A stretch of 64,000 nucleotides of DNA from Oscillospiraceae bacterium (GTDB taxonomy: Bacteria > Bacillota > Clostridia > Oscillospirales > Oscillospiraceae), in assembly GCA_021771635.1 (NCBI GenBank), contig JAETOQ010000003.1, forward strand, positions 1 through 64,000, written 5' to 3'. Within the stretch, counting starts at the first letter, position 1. Each line of letters begins with the position of its first letter. Position numbers and translations under genes: made by a program. Below are positions 31,327-41,264 of the stretch, piece after piece. The notes below the pieces were generated by a model, which saw only the letters and a list, made by a program, of their open reading frames with translations, ran no database searches and was not told the origin of the DNA.

Positions 31327-32529
31327 GTGAGTACTGTGCGATTGGAAGAGATGAAAAACCGCCTGGCGGGGCTGGTGATCTTTCGGGAGCTGCTGAAAGA
31401 TCCTGTGGCCGCTGCTTTCCGGGAGATGCTGGAGGCCCGCTGCCGGGCGGATGGGGAGGCATTCACCGCCAGCTGTGCCGCCTTTGAGGCCGCGCTGTTT
31501 GAATCCGGTGACAACTGGTCCGCCTATCTGCACGACATCGTGCTGGAGAGCGAGAACGTCTGCGTCCGGCATCAGGCCGCGGGCGGCGTCAGCCCAGTCC
31601 TGGAGACGACGCTGCACCGGGAGCTGGCCTTTTTTGACGAGCTGGCCCAGGTGCGGCTGGAGACACTGACGGACGGGCTGCCCGGCGCTCCCGCGTTTCT
31701 GGAGAGCTGGGCCGTAGCCCCCAGCGCCATTTCCACCGACTATGTCCAGCGGATGCGGGAGGTGAGCTCCAAGGGTTACGGCATCTTTGCTCGCTACCAT
31801 GTGTTTACCGTGGAAGACGGCCAGCTGGTGCCGGTGAAGTATCCGGACCCCCAGCGGCTGGAGGAGCTGCCCGGCTACGAGAAAGAGCGGGAGAAGGTCA
31901 TTGCCAACACCCGTGCATTGCTGGCAGGCAAGCCCGCCAACAACGTGCTGCTGTACGGCGACGCGGGCACCGGCAAATCCAGCGCCATCAAGGCCATTGC
32001 CAACGCCTTTGCGGACGAGGGGCTGCGGCTGGTGGAGGTGAAGAAAAACCAGCTCTACCAGATCCCGGACCTGATGGATGCGCTGGCGTCCAATCCGCTG
32101 AAATTTATTCTGTTCATCGATGACCTGAGCTTTACCGCCAATGACGACAACTTTGCCGCCCTGAAGGCGATTCTGGAGGGCAGTGTGGGCGGACGGGCGC
32201 ATAACATCGCGGTATACGCCACCAGCAACCGCCGCCATCTCATCAAGGAAACACTGACGGACCGCACCGGCGATGACATCCATGAGAGCGACACCCGTCA
32301 GGAGCTGATGAGCCTCTCCGCCCGCTTCGGCCTGACCATTACGTTCGGAAGCCCCGACCGGGATCGGTATCTCCATATCGTGGAGCAGCTGGCCCGGCAG
32401 TACGGCGTGGAAATGGATGCGCGGGAGCTGGCGGTCCGCAGCGAGGCATTTGCCATCCGCGCCGGCGGGCGCAGCGCCCGGGTGGCAAAACAGTTCATTG
32501 AACTGTGCAAGGCCGGCGTTCCCTGCTGA
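31327..32529 (+). CDS. ATP-binding protein (DUF815-type AAA)
   Basis: NNVLLYGDAGTGKSSAIKAIAN; ILFIDDLSF; VYATSNRRHLIKE; GTG start. Confidence 0.88.
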   Translation: MSTVRLEEMKNRLAGLVIFRELLKDPVAAAFREMLEARCRADGEAFTASCAAFEAALFESGDNWSAYLHDIVLESENVCVRHQAAGGVSPVLETTLHRELAFFDELAQVRLETLTDGLPGAPAFLESWAVAPSAISTDYVQRMREVSSKGYGIFARYHVFTVEDGQLVPVKYPDPQRLEELPGYEKEREKVIANTRALLAGKPANNVLLYGDAGTGKSSAIKAIANAFADEGLRLVEVKKNQLYQIPDLMDALASNPLKFILFIDDLSFTANDDNFAALKAILEGSVGGRAHNIAVYATSNRRHLIKETLTDRTGDDIHESDTRQELMSLSARFGLTITFGSPDRDRYLHIVEQLARQYGVEMDARELAVRSEAFAIRAGGRSARVAKQFIELCKAGVPC

Positions 32530-32561
32530 ACCAATACTAGATAAAGAGGGAGGCGTTCCCC

Positions 32562-33155
32562 ATGTCTGTTGCAGTCTGCCTGGAACTGGTGGTCTCCGCC
32601 TGTGCCACGACCTTTTCGCCGGGACCCAACAATATCCTGCTGCTGAGCAGCACCAGCACCCACGGCTTCCGGAAGTGCCTGCCGCTGCTCTGCGGCATCT
32701 GGACCGGCCTGCTCACCATCATGCTGGTCTGCGGCTTCGGCTGCGCCGTGCTGGGAGAGCTGGTGCCTCAGATCGTCCCCGTGGCAAAGTACGTGGGCGC
32801 GGCGTACATCCTGTATCTGGCCTACCGCACGCTGCTGCGGAAGGCGGGCGGCGCCGAGGGCGGCGAGTCCAGGCCGCTGACCTATGTCAATGGGTTCCTG
32901 CTTCAGTTCCTGAATGTGAAGATCCTGATGCTGGGCATCTCTTTCTACTCCAGCTTCATCATGCCCCATGGCTTCCGCGTGACCTCGGTGCTGGCTTTTG
33001 CGGTCATCATGGCGGCCTGCGCCGGAACGGGAAATGTGATCTGGGCCACGCTGGGCGCCATGCTGTTCCCCATCTACCAGCGGTACAACAGGGCCATCCA
33101 TGTGATCATGGCGCTGCTGCTGGTATGGTGCGCGTGGAAGATCGTCTCCATTTGA
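32562..33155 (+). CDS. LysE/RhtB family amino-acid exporter
   Basis: FSPGPNNILLLSSTSTHGFRKCLPLLCGIWTG; IPVAKYVGAAYILYLAYR-like segment. Confidence 0.88.
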   Translation: MSVAVCLELVVSACATTFSPGPNNILLLSSTSTHGFRKCLPLLCGIWTGLLTIMLVCGFGCAVLGELVPQIVPVAKYVGAAYILYLAYRTLLRKAGGAEGGESRPLTYVNGFLLQFLNVKILMLGISFYSSFIMPHGFRVTSVLAFAVIMAACAGTGNVIWATLGAMLFPIYQRYNRAIHVIMALLLVWCAWKIVSI

Positions 33156-33314
33156 CGGGACCTCAGGCTGTCGATAAACCAGAAAGGTCAGGAAAACGGG
33201 AAGGAGGGGTGTGCGCGGCTGGCCCGCAGGCCGTTTCGGAGCGCAACCGGGCGCGGCCCGGCTCTTAGCGCGGAGATGAACCCAGGAAGGGTGCCCTGCG
33301 CCATTCAAATCAAC

Positions 33315-33418
33315 AGATTTCAGAACTTTTTAAAAGTTCTGAAATCTTAAGCAGCTTGTCGAAAAGACTTTTTCGACAAGCTGAGGTCCGCCTGATTTTT
33401 GATCAGGCGGACCTTTTT
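33315..33418. repeat. Triple tandem hairpin array; last hairpin is terminator-like
   Basis: AGATTTCAGAACTTTTtAAAAGTTCTGAAATCT; CAGCTTGTCGAAAAgacTTTTTCGACAAGCTG; AGGTCCGCCTGATtttttgATCAGGCGGACCTTTTT. Confidence 0.8.
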
Positions 33419-33434
33419 CAGTGCCGGACAGAAA

Positions 33435-34325
33435 TCATGCCTCTTTGCCGACGGTGACGTCCATTTTGTCCTCGTAGTATTTCACCATGGCGATCTGGTC
33501 CTCGTCGATATGCCCGTTGTCGGCCATCCAATCCATCACATGCAGGACCACGTCCGTCATGGGCAGATCAATGCCCAGTTTGTGGGCGTAGTGCTTGGCG
33601 TTGAGAATGTCCTTGCGGTGGACGGCGATGCGGGCGCCAGGCTCATAGTCCCGGAGGATGAGCTTGGGGACCTTGTTGTCATACAGGGGGCCGCCGGCAA
33701 AGCCGCCCCGGGTGGCGTCGAAGGTGGTCTGCAGGTCAATGCCCGCCTTGGCGGCAAAGGCGTATCCCTCAGCGATAGCCACCAGAGTGGCGCCGCCAAT
33801 CATGTTGTTCACCAGCTTGGTGACACTGCCGCTGGCAGGCCCGCCGGTGTACACCGGATCGCCCATGCAGGACAGCAGAGGCTTCACTGCCTCAAAGGCC
33901 TCCCGGCGGCCGCCGGTCATGATGGCCAGCGTTCCGGCGATGGCCATGGGATTGCCGCCGCTGATGGGGGAGTCCAGCAGGGACATGCCGGCGGCCTCTG
34001 CCTTTTCGTAGAGATCCAAAATGATGTCAGGGGCGGTGGAGGAGAGGTCGACGATGATATTGCCGGGTTTGCCGTACCGGATAGCCTGCTCCACGGAATC
34101 GATGATGATGGGGTGCGTGGGCAGGATCTGCATGATGACGTCGCAGGTCTTATAGATCTCCACAGCGTCCTTCGCGGCGATGCCGCCCGCGGCCCGGAAG
34201 GACTCCACCTGCGCCGGGACCACATCAAACCCCATTACGGGGCAGCCGGATCTTTTCACCAGATTTTTAGCCATGGGCAGCCCCATGACGCCCAGGCCGA
34301 GAAAACCGATTTTCATATCAGACAA
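33435..34325 (-). CDS. NAD(P)-dependent oxidoreductase (3-hydroxyisobutyrate dehydrogenase/GarR-like)
   Basis: MKIGFLGLGVMGLPMAKNLVK; LDSPISGGNPMAIAGTLAIMTGG; GPASGSVTKLVNNMIG. Confidence 0.93.
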   Translation of the reverse strand: MSDMKIGFLGLGVMGLPMAKNLVKRSGCPVMGFDVVPAQVESFRAAGGIAAKDAVEIYKTCDVIMQILPTHPIIIDSVEQAIRYGKPGNIIVDLSSTAPDIILDLYEKAEAAGMSLLDSPISGGNPMAIAGTLAIMTGGRREAFEAVKPLLSCMGDPVYTGGPASGSVTKLVNNMIGGATLVAIAEGYAFAAKAGIDLQTTFDATRGGFAGGPLYDNKVPKLILRDYEPGARIAVHRKDILNAKHYAHKLGIDLPMTDVVLHVMDWMADNGHIDEDQIAMVKYYEDKMDVTVGKEA

Positions 34326-34545
34326 GCTCCTTTATCGACCGGAATTTTGGGGGACAGCAGCCGATCCGCAAGAACGCGGTCACTCGCTGCTGATCTCAGG
34401 ATAGCAGATTTTGCTTCCGCGGGGAAATATCGGTTTTTTATCCGCCGATAACCTGGGATTATGGGTATGTGCGGAAAAAGGCGCTGTCCTGCGATAAGCG
34501 GCATATTGACTTTTCATAAAAAGATTTTATGATAAAGACAATAAA

Positions 34546-35460
34546 ATGTCTCAAGGGGGGATCTGTTTGCTGGATATCAAACGCCTGCGGTATCTCGAGG
34601 CCGTGTACCGCTGCCGCAATTTCACAAGGGCCAGCGAGGAGCTGTTTGTCTCGCAGCCGGCCATTTCCGCGGCGGTCAGCGCCATGGAGCGGGAATTGGA
34701 TGTGAAGCTGATCGTCCGAACGCCCAAGGAGGTCACGTTCACCCTGGAGGGGGAGCAGTTCATGCGGCATGTGTTCCGCATTTTAAAGGAGTGCCAGGCG
34801 GCAGAGGAGCTGGCGGCGGACTTTTCCAAGACCCGGAGCGGAACGCTGCGCCTGGGAGTCTCCCCGACGTTGAGCGGACAGTTTTTGCCCATGCTGTATG
34901 AGGATTTCCTGCCCGGCTGGCCCGGGGCTGTGGTGCATCTGGACGAGGGGTCCATGCGGGACCATATCGAAAAGATCCAGAATGACGTACTGGATCTCTC
35001 CTACAACGCGCTGCCGGAGCCGGGCAGCCTGCCGGGGCTCTCACTGGTCCCTGTGACCTCAACGGAGGTGTGCGTGCTGATGCGGCCCCAGCACCCGCTG
35101 GCGGCGGAGGAGCGGATCCCGATCTCTGCCTTGGAGGGGCGGGATATCGTGACACTGAACGAGAAGTCCCAGATCCGGGCGAAGGTCACGGCGGAGCTGG
35201 AACGCCATGGCATCGTGCCCCATGTGGTCTCCTGCCACGAGCAGATCATATGCATGGTCAACATGATCCGCCTGGGGGATTACATCGGCTTCATCAACGC
35301 GGACAGATCGTACCATGCCCTGGGCTGTGAAGAACTGATCGTCCGCCCCTTTGCGGAACCCATCCGCTTTGACGTGGGATTTCTCCTGAAACAGGGAAAG
35401 CAGATCCCCAGGATCTCCCGGGAGCTGATCGCATTTACCCAAAAAACCATGGAGCCATAA
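34546..35460 (+). CDS. LysR family transcriptional regulator
   Basis: LDIKRLRYLEAVYRCRNFTRASEELFVSQPAISAAVSAMERELDVKLIVR; exact start uncertain. Confidence 0.92.
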   Translation: MSQGGICLLDIKRLRYLEAVYRCRNFTRASEELFVSQPAISAAVSAMERELDVKLIVRTPKEVTFTLEGEQFMRHVFRILKECQAAEELAADFSKTRSGTLRLGVSPTLSGQFLPMLYEDFLPGWPGAVVHLDEGSMRDHIEKIQNDVLDLSYNALPEPGSLPGLSLVPVTSTEVCVLMRPQHPLAAEERIPISALEGRDIVTLNEKSQIRAKVTAELERHGIVPHVVSCHEQIICMVNMIRLGDYIGFINADRSYHALGCEELIVRPFAEPIRFDVGFLLKQGKQIPRISRELIAFTQKTMEP

Positions 35461-35626
35461 GCATGGGATGGAACGGGGCAATATCGGAAAAGAGTAAGGC
35501 GCGGCCCCCCCTGCGGGCCGCGCTCCTCTCTGGATACCTCAGACGCCTCTGCCTGCAACGCCCGCATTTTCCGGCCGCGCAGAAAGACGAATTTGCTTTT
35601 CCCCTTCGGCTGTCCATGAGCCGCTG

Positions 35627-36856
35627 TTACCGCACGGCGCGGAACCGGGGCAGCCAGGCCCGCAGGACGGAGGAGATCAGCATGGCGCCCACGGACAGCG
35701 CGGCGGCAAAGCCCAGGGTGTGGAGCAGGGTGGACAGGAACAGGGAGGTCTCACCCGTGATGCAGTACTGCATGGCCTTGTAGATGCCGGAGCCGGGCAC
35801 CAGCGGGAGCAGGGCCACCTGCAGATACCCGGTGACCGGACAGTGCCGGACCCGGGCCATCAGCTCCGAATAGGCGCTGATGGACATGGCCGCCAGGAAG
35901 GCGGAAAAGATGTCGGATCGGAGGACTTCCATGGACAGCAGGTAGACCAGCCAGCCCAGGGCCGCCCCCAGCCCGCAGATCAGGATGCCGAGGCCCTGGA
36001 TGTTGAATTCGATGCCAAAGCCCACGCAGGCGAAAAACGCCCACAGGCAGGGGAGCAGATACGCGCCCGTCACCGCCTGGGCGGCTGGAGCGGCGCCCCA
36101 CAGCCCCTGCCCGATCAACAGCGGCAGGGCGGTGCCCAGGGCGATGGCGGTTGCTACCAGCAGGGTCTCGGCGGTGCGGGTCAGACCGGAGATCAGGTCA
36201 CCCGCCATGATCTCCCGCATGGCGTTGGTCAGCGCCATGCCGGGCACCAGGACCATCAGCGTGGCGATGGTGATGACATCCGGGCTCCGCCCCCAGCCGA
36301 TGTGGACCAGGACCAGCGCCAGCAGGGAGGCCACGGCGGAGCAGACCACCGTGCGGAAGAAGATGTTGGAGCCGATGAAGGCACGGCCGAACAGGACGCA
36401 GACGCCCACCGCCAGACCGGCGACGGCGGCGCAGAGGCAGTCCTGGATGCCGCCGCTGAAAAAGAGGGCAAAAAAGGCGGGAGCCATCATATAGCCCAGC
36501 AGGGTCATGCGGGGAGAAAAGGCCCGGCAGTTCTCCGTCAGGCCGTCCACCAGCCGCTGGGCCTCCTCCACCGGCGGCGTCTCCCGGCACAGGCGGCGGC
36601 ACAGGCCGTTGCACCGCTCCAGCAGTTCGATATCCGTGCCGTGGGCAGGGATGCGGTACATCTGCGTGATGGGCGTCCCATCCGGGGTGTTGATGCTGAC
36701 GATCAGACAGCTGGGGATGGAAAAGACCTGGGGCTCCAGGCCGTAGGCGGTCAGCAGGCGGTTCACGGATTCCTCCACCCGGTAGATCTCCGCTCCGCTG
36801 GCCATCAGCTGGCGGCCCAGCTGGGCGGACATATTCAGCAGCTTATAGTAATCCAT
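35627..36856 (-). CDS. Threonine/serine exporter (ThrE) family protein, fused two-domain type
   Basis: GAEIYRVEESVNRLLTAYG...VFSIPSCLIVSI; polytopic C-terminal segment with VPGMALTNAMREIMAGD and LVPGSGIYKAM. Confidence 0.88.
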   Translation of the reverse strand: MDYYKLLNMSAQLGRQLMASGAEIYRVEESVNRLLTAYGLEPQVFSIPSCLIVSINTPDGTPITQMYRIPAHGTDIELLERCNGLCRRLCRETPPVEEAQRLVDGLTENCRAFSPRMTLLGYMMAPAFFALFFSGGIQDCLCAAVAGLAVGVCVLFGRAFIGSNIFFRTVVCSAVASLLALVLVHIGWGRSPDVITIATLMVLVPGMALTNAMREIMAGDLISGLTRTAETLLVATAIALGTALPLLIGQGLWGAAPAAQAVTGAYLLPCLWAFFACVGFGIEFNIQGLGILICGLGAALGWLVYLLSMEVLRSDIFSAFLAAMSISAYSELMARVRHCPVTGYLQVALLPLVPGSGIYKAMQYCITGETSLFLSTLLHTLGFAAALSVGAMLISSVLRAWLPRFRAVR

Positions 36857-36874
36857 GGCGGCCTCCTTGTCGAT

Positions 36875-37050
36875 ATAGTCGGCACACTTGAAAATCGGTC
36901 AATACCGATTTTCTGACAGCGGCAGAGCCGCTGTCGGGCGCCGCCCGTGCGCTGACTATGAAGTCTGACGCAAGGCCGCTTTGCGGCCTTGTGGGGTGAG
37001 ATGGCTCCCCCGCAAGTTGAAAAGATTTTACTTCTTTTCAACTGCGTCAA
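36875..37050. repeat. Two tandem cloverleaf-like palindromic elements
   Basis: Element 1 outer ATAGTCGGCAC/GTGCGCTGACTAT with hairpins GAAAATCGGT/ACCGATTTTC and GACAGCGGC/GCCGCTGTC; element 2 outer GACGCA/TGCGTC with AAGGCCGC/GCGGCCTT, GGGG.GAG/CTCCCC, AGTTGAAAAG/CTTTTCAACT. Confidence 0.75.
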
Positions 37051-37163
37051 CTATAACACCCTCAAGATACCATGTTTTCGCAAAATTGCAAGGGGAAAGA
37101 CAGGGGCAGGGCGATTTGCGGAGACGTTAACGTGCCCGTGGCCCTTTGTGTTTCTGCAAAACA

Positions 37164-37197
37164 AGGAGGGAGCGCTGTTGAAAACGCGCTCCCTCCG
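37164..37197 (-). terminator. Intrinsic terminator of the MerR gene
   Basis: GGAGGGAGCG...CGCTCCCTCC inverted repeat immediately downstream of the gene end, T-rich on minus strand. Confidence 0.7.
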
Positions 37198-37204
37198 AAA
37201 ACGA

Positions 37205-38011
37205 TCATGCCATTTCCAAGACCTGCACCTCATAGATGCAGTCCTTGAAACTTGTGAAGTTGTCCTCATATTCGTTGGCCAGGGCCAGACACGGTGCCGC
37301 CGCGTCCCGGAAATACTGGCGGACAAAGGTGCTGTCAAAGGGCTCCGACAGGATGCGGGACTGGGTGCAGAAATAGGTGCCCGCCGGAATGCGCATCAGA
37401 TTGGGGCACCGGATCTCAGGCAGTTCCCGCAGATATACAAAGTAATGGGTGGGAACGATCTTTCCGGCCAGCAGGGAGGGGAAGTCCAGCAGATACCCGT
37501 TCTGGCGCAGAAAACGCGTGTGGGAGAAAGCCTCGCTGTGCTGCAGCTTCGTGAGACGTTTCCCGGCGGTCCCATAGATATCCTCGCCGGGGGCCAGGGG
37601 CTCCGCCAGCAGATATCGTTCCGGCTCCTTTACCTTATAAGGCAGATTGTTATAGTTGTAGTAATCGATGTGGTCGTAGTACTCCACATACCAATCCAGC
37701 TCTTTCAAAAGCTCCTGCAGATGATCCAATTCTTTTTGGATCGATTGCCGCCGCCGGATCAAAAACTGCTTGAACTGCCCAATATCATTGGAGGCCAGAG
37801 CCTCCCGGATATCCTCCAGACGGAAGCCGAAGCGCTGTAAGTACTTGACACGGGAGATGTAGTGGATCTGATCGTAGCTGTAATAACGGTAGCCGGTTTT
37901 CTGGTCGGTGTAGTGGGGGACCACAATGCCGCTTTTGTCGTAGAAGCGGATCGTTTGGGGAGACATATTCAAGAGTGCGGCGACTTCACCGATGGTATAA
38001 CGTTCCTTCAT
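37205..38011 (-). CDS. MerR family transcriptional regulator (multidrug/effector-binding type)
   Basis: MKERYTIGEVAALLNMSPQTIRFYDKSGIVVPHYTDQKTGYRYYSYDQIHYI. Confidence 0.93.
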   Translation of the reverse strand: MKERYTIGEVAALLNMSPQTIRFYDKSGIVVPHYTDQKTGYRYYSYDQIHYISRVKYLQRFGFRLEDIREALASNDIGQFKQFLIRRRQSIQKELDHLQELLKELDWYVEYYDHIDYYNYNNLPYKVKEPERYLLAEPLAPGEDIYGTAGKRLTKLQHSEAFSHTRFLRQNGYLLDFPSLLAGKIVPTHYFVYLRELPEIRCPNLMRIPAGTYFCTQSRILSEPFDSTFVRQYFRDAAAPCLALANEYEDNFTSFKDCIYEVQVLEMA

Positions 38012-38296
38012 AGAGACACCTCCCTGCATACCAGTATTACAAAAAAGATCGAAAAAGTCTACACTTAACTACAAGGTTTGACTCAAAAAATCACAAAAAA
38101 TAGCTGGATGTCACAAAATAGATCCAAAAAATTTTATCAAATTTTACAAGGGATTCCCGTTGACCTTATAGCGGGGAAAAGCAATACACTGATGCCAAAG
38201 GGGTTCGCAGCTGGTATTTTTTCAAAAATACGGGCCTGAGAACTCCGATAGGCACCCTGCGCGAGAGAAAAGAGAAAAAGAAGAGAGGTATTACAA

Positions 38297-39778
38297 ATGA
38301 CGTTTATTGATTTCCTGTACAAGCTGGACGGCTGGGTCTGGGGAACGCCGCTGCTGGTCCTGATCATGGCCGTGGGCATCTACTACATGGTCAAGGGCAA
38401 GTTCTTCCCCTTTGTGCACTTCGGCCACGCGGTCAAAAACACGGTCCTTGCCAAGAGCACGGAGTCCGGCAAGAGCGGTGAGGGCAAAATCTCTCCTTAC
38501 CGGGCGTTCTGCCTGGCCCTGGGCGGCGCTGTCGGCATGGGAAACATCTCCGGCGTGGCAACCTCTATCGCTGTCGGCGGGCCCGGTTCGATTTTTTGGA
38601 TGTGGGTCTGGGCGTTCTTCGGCATGATGATCAAGACCGCTGAGACCTCTCTGGGCCTGTACTACCGCCACAAGGAGGCTGACGGCAAATACAGCGGCAG
38701 CGCCATGCACTACATGGAGCGGGGCATCAAGGGCGAGATGGGCTGGAAGTTCGGAAAGCCCCTGGCGGTCCTGTTTGCCATCTCTCTGTTCCTGATGGTG
38801 CTGCAGGGCAGCGGCGCCTACACGGTGGGCGAGACGCTGAACGCCTCCTTTGGCCTGAACCTCATGGCCGTTGTGGTGGTTTACGTGCTCTTTATCGTGT
38901 ATCTGCTGATCCGCGGTGAAAACACCATCGGTAAAGTCGCGGAAAAGCTGGTCCCCATTATGTGCGGCGTGTATCTGCTTGCGACGATCGTGATCCTCCT
39001 GCTGAATGTCACCCATCTCCCCGCCATGTTTGCGGAGATCTTCAAGGGCGCGTTTACCGGTACTGCTGCCGCCGGCGGCTTTGCGGGCTCCGTGGTCTCC
39101 CTGACCATCCGCCAGGGCGTTGCCCGGTCCGTCTATTCCAATGAGGCCGGCAACGGCACCTCTCCGCTGATCCACGGCTCCGCCGACACCGTCCACCCGG
39201 TCCGTCAGGGCCTCTGGGGCGCCGTGGAGGTGTTCTGCGACACCCTGATCGTCTGCACCTGCTCCGGTCTCGCCATCCTGGCCACCGGCACCTGGACCTC
39301 CGGCGTCAGCGGCGCGCCCCTGGGCGTGCTGGCATTCACCACCGCCTTTGGAGAGATGGGCAGATACTTCCTCGGCATCATGACGATCCTCTTCGCGTTC
39401 ACCACCTCCACGACTTGGTACATCTTCTATCAGAACATTTTGAGATACCTCTTTGAGAAGTGGCCCAATGTGCAAAAGGCCGCGCACAAGATCTTTGCGG
39501 TCGCTTTCCCGCTGATCATGGTGGGCAACGCCGCGCTGGTGTACTATTCCAATTCCGACGCCACGCTGTTCTGGACCATCGTCAGCATTGTCACGGCGTT
39601 CCCTCTGTTCTTCAATGTCCTGGCCCTGGTGGTCCTGAGAAAGAAGTTCTGGGCGCTGCTCAAGGACTATAAGGCCCGCTATATGGGAATCGGCGAGGTC
39701 GATCCCAGCTTCCATGTGTTCGCGGAGGACGATCCGGAAGTAATGGCCAAGATCAACAAGAACCTCGGCGAATCCTGA
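38297..39778 (+). CDS. Alanine/glycine:cation symporter family (AGCS) protein
   Basis: FLYKLDGWVWGTPLLVLIMAVGIYYM; ALGGAVGMGNISGVATSIAVGGPGSIFWMW; YSNEAGNGTSPLIHGSA. Confidence 0.93.
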   Translation: MTFIDFLYKLDGWVWGTPLLVLIMAVGIYYMVKGKFFPFVHFGHAVKNTVLAKSTESGKSGEGKISPYRAFCLALGGAVGMGNISGVATSIAVGGPGSIFWMWVWAFFGMMIKTAETSLGLYYRHKEADGKYSGSAMHYMERGIKGEMGWKFGKPLAVLFAISLFLMVLQGSGAYTVGETLNASFGLNLMAVVVVYVLFIVYLLIRGENTIGKVAEKLVPIMCGVYLLATIVILLLNVTHLPAMFAEIFKGAFTGTAAAGGFAGSVVSLTIRQGVARSVYSNEAGNGTSPLIHGSADTVHPVRQGLWGAVEVFCDTLIVCTCSGLAILATGTWTSGVSGAPLGVLAFTTAFGEMGRYFLGIMTILFAFTTSTTWYIFYQNILRYLFEKWPNVQKAAHKIFAVAFPLIMVGNAALVYYSNSDATLFWTIVSIVTAFPLFFNVLALVVLRKKFWALLKDYKARYMGIGEVDPSFHVFAEDDPEVMAKINKNLGES

Positions 39779-39826
39779 CCACTTGGGTTTCACTATCATA
39801 AGCTGTTCAATAAGGAGAATCACATC

Positions 39827-41008
39827 ATGCCTGAATATTCCGTTACCACTGAGGCCCTGTATCAGGGTAATCATATCCGGGGAATGGAAATGCACCCGGA
39901 GACCATTCCCTGCTTCCTGACCACCGCCTTCACCATGAAGGGGTTCAAGGAGGTCCAGGAGACCTATGACACCAAGGGCTATACCTACATCCGCACCCGC
40001 AACCCCAACCGCACCGCCCTGGGCGAGGTCATCTCCTGCCTGGAGGGCGGGGAGGAGTCCCTGATCTTCTCCTCCGGCATGGGCGCTATCACCACGACGC
40101 TGATGGCGGTCCTGGAGCCCGGCGACCATGTGATCTGCAACGCCAACATCTACGGGGAGACCTTCTGCGTCATGACACAGATCCTGAAGAAGTGCAATGT
40201 GGATGTGACCTTTGTGGACTACCAGAACACCGAGGACATCGCCAAGGCTGTGCAGCCCAACACCAAGCTGATCTACTCCGAGGTGTTCTCCAACCCCACG
40301 CTGACGCTGGTGGACTTGCGGGCGGTGTCGGAGCTTGCCCACAAAAACGGCGCGCTGCTGATGGTGGACAATACCTTCACCAGCCCCATTGCCATCCGGC
40401 CCATTGACTTTGGCGCCGATATCGTCATCAACAGCCTGACCAAGTTCCTCAACGGCCACAGCGATGCCGTGGGAGGCTCCGTCACCACCACCCATGAACT
40501 GTGCGGAAAGATCCAGCCGGTATCCATGCTGCTGGGCACCCCCGGCGATCCCTTCAGCTCCTGGCTGATCCACCGGGGCATCAACACCGCTTCCGTGCGG
40601 CTCCCCCAACAGATGCACACCGCGGAGCGGCTGGCCCAGGTGCTGTCCCGGAACAAGCACGTCTCCAAGGTCAACCACCCCAGCCTGCCCACCTACCCCC
40701 AGAAGAAGCTGGCGGACAGCATGTTCGGCAAAAACGGTTACTGCGCCATGCTGAGCTTCATCGTGCCGGAGGACCTGGAGAAGATCGACCAGTTCATGCT
40801 GGCTCTGAAGTTCCCCCGGTACGCCCCCACCCTGGGCGGCCTGCACACCACTCTCAGCCATCCCGTCACATCCTCCCACATGGGCGTGCCTGACGAGACC
40901 CGGCGGAAGATGGGCATCACCCCCGGCATGATCCGTGTCTCCGTGGGCATCGAGGATGCCGACGACCTGGCGGCGGACTTTGAGAACGCGCTGAAGGTTT
41001 TCGACTGA
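39827..41008 (+). CDS. Trans-sulfuration PLP-dependent enzyme (cystathionine gamma-synthase/methionine gamma-lyase family)
   Basis: YTYIRTRNPNRTALGEVISCLEGGEESLIFSSGMGAI; VINSLTKFLNGHSDAVGGSV. Confidence 0.92.
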   Translation: MPEYSVTTEALYQGNHIRGMEMHPETIPCFLTTAFTMKGFKEVQETYDTKGYTYIRTRNPNRTALGEVISCLEGGEESLIFSSGMGAITTTLMAVLEPGDHVICNANIYGETFCVMTQILKKCNVDVTFVDYQNTEDIAKAVQPNTKLIYSEVFSNPTLTLVDLRAVSELAHKNGALLMVDNTFTSPIAIRPIDFGADIVINSLTKFLNGHSDAVGGSVTTTHELCGKIQPVSMLLGTPGDPFSSWLIHRGINTASVRLPQQMHTAERLAQVLSRNKHVSKVNHPSLPTYPQKKLADSMFGKNGYCAMLSFIVPEDLEKIDQFMLALKFPRYAPTLGGLHTTLSHPVTSSHMGVPDETRRKMGITPGMIRVSVGIEDADDLAADFENALKVFD

Positions 41009-41136
41009 TCAAAACAGGAAGCCGCACTCACATCCGTACGGCCCGCGGGGCAGTCGGTATGCGGATCGCTCTATGTGTTCGGGATATAGCAAGGCGGGCG
41101 GCGTGCTGCGTATCCGTGATATGAAAAGAGTTCAGA

Positions 41137-41178
41137 ATCCCCCTGCGATTTTTGAAAAGTCGCAGGGGGATTTTTTGC
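41137..41178 (+). terminator. Intrinsic terminator
   Basis: AATCCCCCTGCGA tttttgaaaag TCGCAGGGGGATTTTTT. Confidence 0.85.
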
Positions 41179-41264
41179 GTCCCCACGCATGAAAATAAAA
41201 AAAGCAGAAATCCTATTCCAGAACAAGCGCAACACATTTTGACTCTGAAAAGGAGTGAACCGAT

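Noticed and set aside
29362-32376. 1004-aa minus-strand ORF opposite ilvD and the DUF815 gene
   Set aside because: Antisense shadow ORF of strongly supported genes; no recognisable domain.
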